Shown here one piece after another: positions 32,879 to 36,438 of a DNA stretch of 36,438 bases. Source of the DNA: Lachnospiraceae bacterium (lineage in GTDB: Bacteria > Bacillota > Clostridia > Lachnospirales > Lachnospiraceae). The notes under the pieces are model-generated. The model did no database searches, was not told the DNA's origin, and saw only the letters and a list, made by a program, of their open reading frames with translations. The stretch's first letter is position 1; every line of letters starts with the position of its first letter. A program made the position numbers and the translations under genes. Location of the stretch: positions 1 through 36,438 of the forward strand of contig JAKSPD010000018.1 of the NCBI GenBank assembly GCA_024405115.1. Reading direction: 5' to 3'.

Positions 32879-34732
32879 TCACTCTGCCCTTATACACAAT
32901 TCTTTTCCGGAAAAAGCAATGCCCAGCTTAAGGACTTCTGCAATACCATTTTCTTTCATTTCAGCGTCATACCGTTTCCCGTTGATCTGGTTTACCGCTT
33001 CCAATGCCAGCTTTTCAAGACCTATCCGATCCATATGACTTTCCCATTTCAGTTCCATAATGATTCCGGGATATCTTTTCTCTCTGGGAAACAGACTGAT
33101 GTCATATCTTCCTGCACCCGATTCACGGTTTGACCGAATGATATACTGGTTGTCCATTAAGGCAATCATTCCCAATACCAGACCATGGTAGAATCCTTCC
33201 GACCCTGCGTCATAAAAACTGATGGTCTTCTGCATATACTCTGCGATAGCAGCCTGAAGACCTTTCAGGTCATTTGAATAAAGGCTCTCTGCAATTCTGT
33301 TGGCTGTTGTCCTGCTTACAGAACCTGTCCGCAGCAAATGGGACAGGATCTCATTCTTGTATACTGCTGCGATCTCACGGTTCGGAATTGAGACTTCACA
33401 GAGATATGTACCATCTGCCTGCAGCTCTTTTTTCTGTATCCGCAGATAACCGGCAACAAGCAACAGACTATATACATTCGCAGGATCTTCCGCGAGGGAA
33501 CGATATACTACATTCTGATCAATTCTGGCAACTACGGTCTCACCTTCCAGAAGAGAAGACAGGCGGCACATCACTTCATCCGTAGCATTCTGCATGACAT
33601 CCTCAAGGATCTCATTTTTCCCTGTATTCACCCAGTAAGCCTGCGGGACACAGCCCTTTGCCACATAATTGATCACGGACCAGGGATTGTATATTTCCGT
33701 ATTTCCGAACAGATAGCCGTCATACCATTCCCGAAGCTCCGGCTCTTTATCGGCACAGCCGTACTCCATAAGAAGCTCCACGACTTCCTCTTTTGTAAAG
33801 CCGAAGAACCGGTCGTATTCTTCATCCATCAGAGAATTGACCGTCAGATTGTTAAGACCGCTGAATATGCTTTCCTGAGCGATCCGGAGAATTCCGGTAA
33901 GGAATCCGAACGACAGGTTCCGGTTGTCCTTGAAGCCGCCCGAGAAAAAGTTTCTCATGAAGCCAATGATCTCATCATAATAGTTCTGTGAGTATCCCTC
34001 CTGAATCGGCGTATCATATTCGTCGATAATAATGACCGGCGCTTTTTTATAATGCTCAGTAAGCATTGCAGACAACTGCTCCAGTGCAGATGCCAGATCC
34101 ACTTCCGTCGCAGTCTTATTCAGAACCTTTTCAAAGTAATCCTTCTCATAATCGGCAATTCTGTCACTGTTTAAAAGCTCTCTGTGACGCCCGAATTCAG
34201 TCTGAAGGAGGCTGCTTATTTTATCAAGAGCAGCCTCCCAGGAATCAAATTTCACATCCTTAAAGGTCAAAAAAATCACCGGGTACTGTCCCTGATGCTC
34301 CCGGTATCTTTCCCCGCACTGCCAGATCTTCTTGTCTGTAAAATACTTTGAAGTATCTTCATCCGAGATCTCAAAAAATACCCTGAGCATATCCATATTC
34401 AGGGTCTTGCCGAAACGTCTGGGTCTGGTAAAGAGTGATACCAGCGGTCTGCGATCCAAAAACTCCTTGATCAGCAGCGTTTTATCTACATAATAATACT
34501 CTGCCTGTGCTCGTACGAAATCTGAAATGCCAATCGGCAGGGACTTGGGCGCTTTTGCCTGTGACCGTTTTCCGCCTTCTTTCCTTGCATCCGGCGGCAT
34601 TTTCGCATCATCCGGAATCTGCCATGACTTACCGACTTTCACAGCGCCGCTGATTTTTCCGGTATTGCACATATAGTTTACGGTACGCTCCGGAATACCC
34701 CAGGAAAGAGCCGCTTCTTTGCATGTTTTCAT
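32879..34732 (-). CDS. HTH-AAA-ATPase-like protein with PD-(D/E)XK nuclease domain
   Basis: The ATG at 34732 behind AAGGAGA gives 617 residues. Residues 1-45 form a MerR/excisionase-like helix-turn-helix (EAALSWGIPERTVNYMC, VGKSWQIP). A basic linker follows, then the AAA-ATPase-like domain (PF09820) with IGISDF, YYVDKTLLIKEFL, Walker A-like TRPRRFGKT (102-110) and PVIIIDEYDTPI. The C-terminus is the PF08011 nuclease-like domain (YDISLFP, GIIMELKW). The family is widespread in gut anaerobes and poorly understood. The added HTH is unusual enough to suggest self-regulation, as tandem 21-bp repeats lie upstream of the gene. Nearly the same terminator occurs on both sides of it. Confidence 0.88.
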   Translation of the reverse strand: MKTCKEAALSWGIPERTVNYMCNTGKISGAVKVGKSWQIPDDAKMPPDARKEGGKRSQAKAPKSLPIGISDFVRAQAEYYYVDKTLLIKEFLDRRPLVSLFTRPRRFGKTLNMDMLRVFFEISDEDTSKYFTDKKIWQCGERYREHQGQYPVIFLTFKDVKFDSWEAALDKISSLLQTEFGRHRELLNSDRIADYEKDYFEKVLNKTATEVDLASALEQLSAMLTEHYKKAPVIIIDEYDTPIQEGYSQNYYDEIIGFMRNFFSGGFKDNRNLSFGFLTGILRIAQESIFSGLNNLTVNSLMDEEYDRFFGFTKEEVVELLMEYGCADKEPELREWYDGYLFGNTEIYNPWSVINYVAKGCVPQAYWVNTGKNEILEDVMQNATDEVMCRLSSLLEGETVVARIDQNVVYRSLAEDPANVYSLLLVAGYLRIQKKELQADGTYLCEVSIPNREIAAVYKNEILSHLLRTGSVSRTTANRIAESLYSNDLKGLQAAIAEYMQKTISFYDAGSEGFYHGLVLGMIALMDNQYIIRSNRESGAGRYDISLFPREKRYPGIIMELKWESHMDRIGLEKLALEAVNQINGKRYDAEMKENGIAEVLKLGIAFSGKELCIRAE

Positions 34733-34830
34733 AACCAGGTCTCCTTGATTTATGGAAGTCTTTCTATCGTCAATCATAGTACCGGTTCAGCAAAAAATCA
34801 ACCGTATGTTTGCTAAATATGAAATATATT

Positions 34831-34924
34831 GCCGTATCAGCACCAAATATTGCCGAATCAGCACTAAATATTGCCGAATCAACTTCATATCTTGCCGAAT
34901 CCGTCTCGAGCTTGCTGAATCAAC
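34831..34924. repeat. 21-bp tandem repeats upstream of the HTH-AAA nuclease gene
   Basis: Units begin at 34831, 34852, 34873 and 34894 (last one 20 bp), plus a partial unit at 34914. Each starts GCCGAATCA or similar and ends in TATT or CTT. The 21-bp period equals two helical turns, so the same face of DNA is presented each time. A -10-like TACTAT (34776-34781) lies just downstream, so these look like stacked operator sites. Confidence 0.75.
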
Positions 34925-34983
34925 AAAAAAGAGAATGCTGCCTTCCGGACTGTAATCCGGAAATCGCAACACTCTCTATGTAA
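34925..34983 (-). terminator. Long terminator after the conjugation remnant (copy 2)
   Basis: On the minus strand AGAGAGTGTTGC pairs with GCAGCATTCTCT (two wobbles) around a perfect inner stem TTCCGGA/TCCGGAA, followed by TTTTTT. It is nearly the same sequence as the terminator at 32803-32856. Confidence 0.8.
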
Positions 34984-35005
34984 AGCTTCTCATCTTATGA
35001 TGAGC

Positions 35006-35182
35006 CTATTTCAGATTCTGCGCCAGCGTTTTAAGCAGGGCGGCCATCTTCAGATCTGTCAGGAGCTTTATCAGAAGTTCCGGATCAATGCCTTCAGCGG
35101 TGGGAGAGGTCGCTTCCGTCTTCCCGCCCGGTTCATCGGAAGCCTTACGTCCCTTTTTTCCCGCTTTTTCAGTGAAAACAAT
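35006..35182 (-). CDS. Possible 58-residue protein following PrgI, non-ATG start
   Basis: Directly after the prgI stop, which is part of GGAGGTAA, an open frame runs to a TAG at 35006. With GGAGG eight bases upstream the best-placed start is an ATT codon (35180-35182); no ATG, GTG or TTG is in frame near it. The product has a Lys/Gly-rich start (TEKAGKKGRKASDEPGG) and an amphipathic helix ending ELLIKLLTDLKMAALLKTL. In Tn1549-like elements a VirB4 gene normally follows prgI, and nothing here resembles VirB4. It is either a small real gene with a rare start or a remnant of one. Confidence 0.35.
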   Translation of the reverse strand: MVFTEKAGKKGRKASDEPGGKTEATSPTAEGIDPELLIKLLTDLKMAALLKTLAQNLK

Positions 35183-35187
35183 CGCGT

Positions 35188-35535
35188 TTACCTCCTTTTC
35201 CGCTTCTTCCTGCGCATCAGGAGAGCGTAATAGTTGTTGGTCTTATAGGGCCTTTCGCGGGGCCTAACGAATTTTGCCCGGATGAAATGTCCGGCGATCT
35301 TTTCAAGGGGCTGCCCGTCCTTTTCATACATGCCGAGGAAAAACATCGGCAGCATGATCACCATCATGCAGATGGCTGCCAGGCTGGTGTTTCCCTGGCT
35401 CTTCAGAAGAAAGAAGGACGGAACCCCGAGAACCGCACCGGCTCCGAAGCAGATGAGCTGACGTTTCGTCAGGTTGAAAAATACCTTTGACTTGACCCGC
35501 GAAAAATCCCGCGGGACAGGGATATAAGCTGCCAT
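35188..35535 (-). CDS. prgI: PrgI-family conjugation protein (VirB3-like)
   Basis: The ATG at 35535 has GGAGG eight bases upstream and gives 115 residues, normal for PrgI (PF12666). It begins MAAYIPVPRDFSRVKSKVFF, has two membrane helices (LICFGAGAVLGVPSFFLL and LAAICMMVIMLPMFFLGMY) and a strongly basic tail. PrgI is a small inner-membrane part of Gram-positive type IV secretion systems, usually encoded between TrbL/VirB6 and VirB4. Here its TrbL neighbour is broken and VirB4 is absent downstream, so the intact gene sits in a decayed conjugation module. Confidence 0.9.
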   Translation of the reverse strand: MAAYIPVPRDFSRVKSKVFFNLTKRQLICFGAGAVLGVPSFFLLKSQGNTSLAAICMMVIMLPMFFLGMYEKDGQPLEKIAGHFIRAKFVRPRERPYKTNNYYALLMRRKKRKRR

Positions 35536-35554
35536 TTTGAAACCTCCGTATATT

Positions 35555-35573
35555 TGCCAGACACTGTCTGGCA
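35555..35573. repeat. Perfect palindrome between trbL remnant and prgI
   Basis: TGCCAGACA and TGTCTGGCA flank a single base, giving a 9-bp perfect inverted repeat. On the plus strand TTTT follows, but no plus-strand gene ends here. It lies 20 bp before the prgI start and may limit or tune its translation. Confidence 0.6.
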
Positions 35574-35578
35574 TTTTG

Positions 35579-36206
35579 TCAGTGTGCCGAGAATACGCTC
35601 TTTGCAAGGCCTCCGGTCTTGAACAGGGTAAAACACAGAAGGACCGTATAGCCCATGACGCCCCATATGGATGCGATGACATCATCTGAGAACGAGATGC
35701 CCTGCACAAGTACTGCCTAGATGCCGACGCAGATCATGATGAGGAACCCCTGGAACCCGAGCGCGAAGAGCGACCTCAGATAGTTCTGTCCGAGCATGCT
35801 CTGTTCTCTGTTTCCGAAGGTCGCAAACGGGATCGGCGCAAGGCTCGTCATCAGGTAGATCTCGATCATTCGTCCATAGACGATCACAAAGATAAGGATG
35901 CCAAGCGCCTTCATGGTGATCTGCACGATGAGTGACTGAAGAAGAAGGCCGAAGAGTCCGGAAAGCAGCGGTACCAGAGTGATACCGATGAGTGCAACGC
36001 CGCCGCCCGCCATGAGCTGCTTCATACCCTGGGACTTTGCGCCGGGGTTATCGTTGCCGGTCTACGCTCCGGTCGGCGCTGAACGCAAGTCCACCGGACC
36101 TGCAGCGCCCTTCCAGAAGGTTGATCGCACCCCAGATGCCAAGACCTGCACCGAGTGCTACTACGAGAGTCTGCAGTACGCTGATCGCGCTGTTAAAAAA
36201 TGCCAT
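35579..36206 (-). pseudogene. Maff2-TrbL/VirB6 fusion pseudogene
   Basis: The start MAFFNSAISVLQTLVVALG at 36206, behind AGGAGG, is a typical Maff2 protein. After INLLEG (36108), 49 bases of unrelated sequence intervene before GNDNPGAKSQGMKQLMAG resumes in another frame, so the gene is frameshifted. After the Maff2 C-terminus (LVPLLSGLFG) the sequence runs directly into the middle of a TrbL/VirB6-like protein (CD1112 type: EIYLMTSLAPIPFATFGNRE). This shows that the Maff2 stop and roughly half of trbL were deleted. A TAG at 35717-35719 interrupts TrbL after CVGI, and its frame then continues normally (WGVMGYTVLLCFTLFKTGG) to a TGA at 35579. None of this is likely to make a working channel protein. 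Confidence 0.85.
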
Positions 36207-36257
36207 TGATAAATCCTCCTTTAGATTTCCTGCCACAATGGGTCAGGTTGATGAGAT

Positions 36258-36303
36258 GAAAAATGCCCCTCTTTCCGCATGTGCACCTGCCTGCGGAAGG
36301 GCA
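36258..36303 (-). terminator. Terminator upstream of the Maff2 remnant
   Basis: On the minus strand TGCCCTTCCGCA pairs with TGCGGAAAGAGGGGCA (small bulge) and is followed by TTTTTC. It must end a minus-strand transcript entering from beyond the window, perhaps the next conjugation gene. Confidence 0.7.
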
Positions 36304-36308
36304 TAATA

Positions 36309-36343
36309 ATAGCCGGAGCTGATGGTTGGTCAGTTCCGGCTAT
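36309..36343. repeat. Second hairpin beside the terminator
   Basis: ATAGCCGGAGCTGA pairs with TCAGTTCCGGCTAT with one mismatch, directly beside the terminator at 36258-36303. The remaining bases to 36438 show no gene that I can support. Confidence 0.65.
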
Positions 36344-36438
36344 GTAATATTCTATATTTGATTATGAGATAAACTTGATTTAAACGACTAACGAGCCATG
36401 CGAGGATTTGTGGGAATTGGTCGATGGGAGCTCGCTCA

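Noticed and set aside
34831-34924. 21-bp repeats considered as CRISPR or coding repeats
   Set aside because: There are no spacers, units are too short and drift, and frames on both strands lack start signals.
35717-35719. Amber codon in trbL considered as stop-codon reassignment
   Set aside because: Other genes in the window use TAG as a normal stop (for example the 83-residue gene), and this locus has other lesions.

Overview
The window looks like a chromosome segment of an anaerobic Clostridia bacterium, most probably Lachnospiraceae. This is inferred from the strong AGGAGG-type ribosome binding sites, the thiT-thiN thiamine pair behind a TPP riboswitch, a 59-residue basic protein of a type common in that family, and Tn1549-like conjugation genes (PrgI, Maff2, TrbL). 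Almost every intact gene lies on the minus strand. No species can be named from the sequence alone.

Left part (1-10,400), ordinary chromosome. It starts with tRNA-Ser(GCU) and a decayed pxpC/kipA gene. A minus-strand operon follows: thiolase, short-chain dehydrogenase, 3-hydroxyacyl-CoA dehydrogenase, class III CoA-transferase, a 45-residue ORF overlapping the CoA-transferase stop (TAATG), and an EamA exporter. It ends at a bidirectional terminator at 1309-1339. An AraC-type regulator lies just upstream of it. Together these suggest a beta-oxidation-like acyl-CoA pathway with no hydratase or acyl-CoA dehydrogenase nearby. Next come the 59-residue protein, a GH13 alpha-1,6-glucosidase and four 53-bp tandem repeats.

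Middle (10,413-26,600), accessory DNA. It begins at the isolated 3' half of a tRNA-Arg(CCU), which still has its terminator: the usual scar of integration into a tRNA gene. Inside is an operon of an 83-residue protein, a 2974-residue three-module NRPS (A-T-C-A-T-C-A-T-R), a membrane SpoIIE/RsbU phosphatase fused to an RsbW-like ATPase domain, and a STAS anti-sigma-factor antagonist. The reductase domain predicts release of a peptide aldehyde or alcohol. The first adenylation domain lacks the aspartate that binds an alpha-amino group, so the product may begin with a carboxylic acid. Linking an NRPS to a partner-switching module in one transcript is the most interesting system here. A MOBP-type relaxase with a possible oriT follows, then an AAA ATPase plus RloB/TOPRIM-like pair resembling AbiL/PARIS phage defence under a palindromic operator, and a small acidic protein.

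Right part (26,600-36,438), a mosaic. Truncated FtsX-permease and HAD-phosphatase remnants are followed by riboswitch-controlled thiT and thiamine pyrophosphokinase genes, a GNAT acetyltransferase, an IS200/IS605-like end without its transposase, and two ATPase-nuclease proteins (DUF4143; HTH-AAA-PD-(D/E)XK) with repeat-rich upstream regions. The window closes with a decayed conjugation module: intact prgI and a Maff2-TrbL deletion fusion with a frameshift and an amber stop. No integrase, VirB4 or VirD4 gene is present, so the conjugation module looks incomplete, although it may continue past the right edge.
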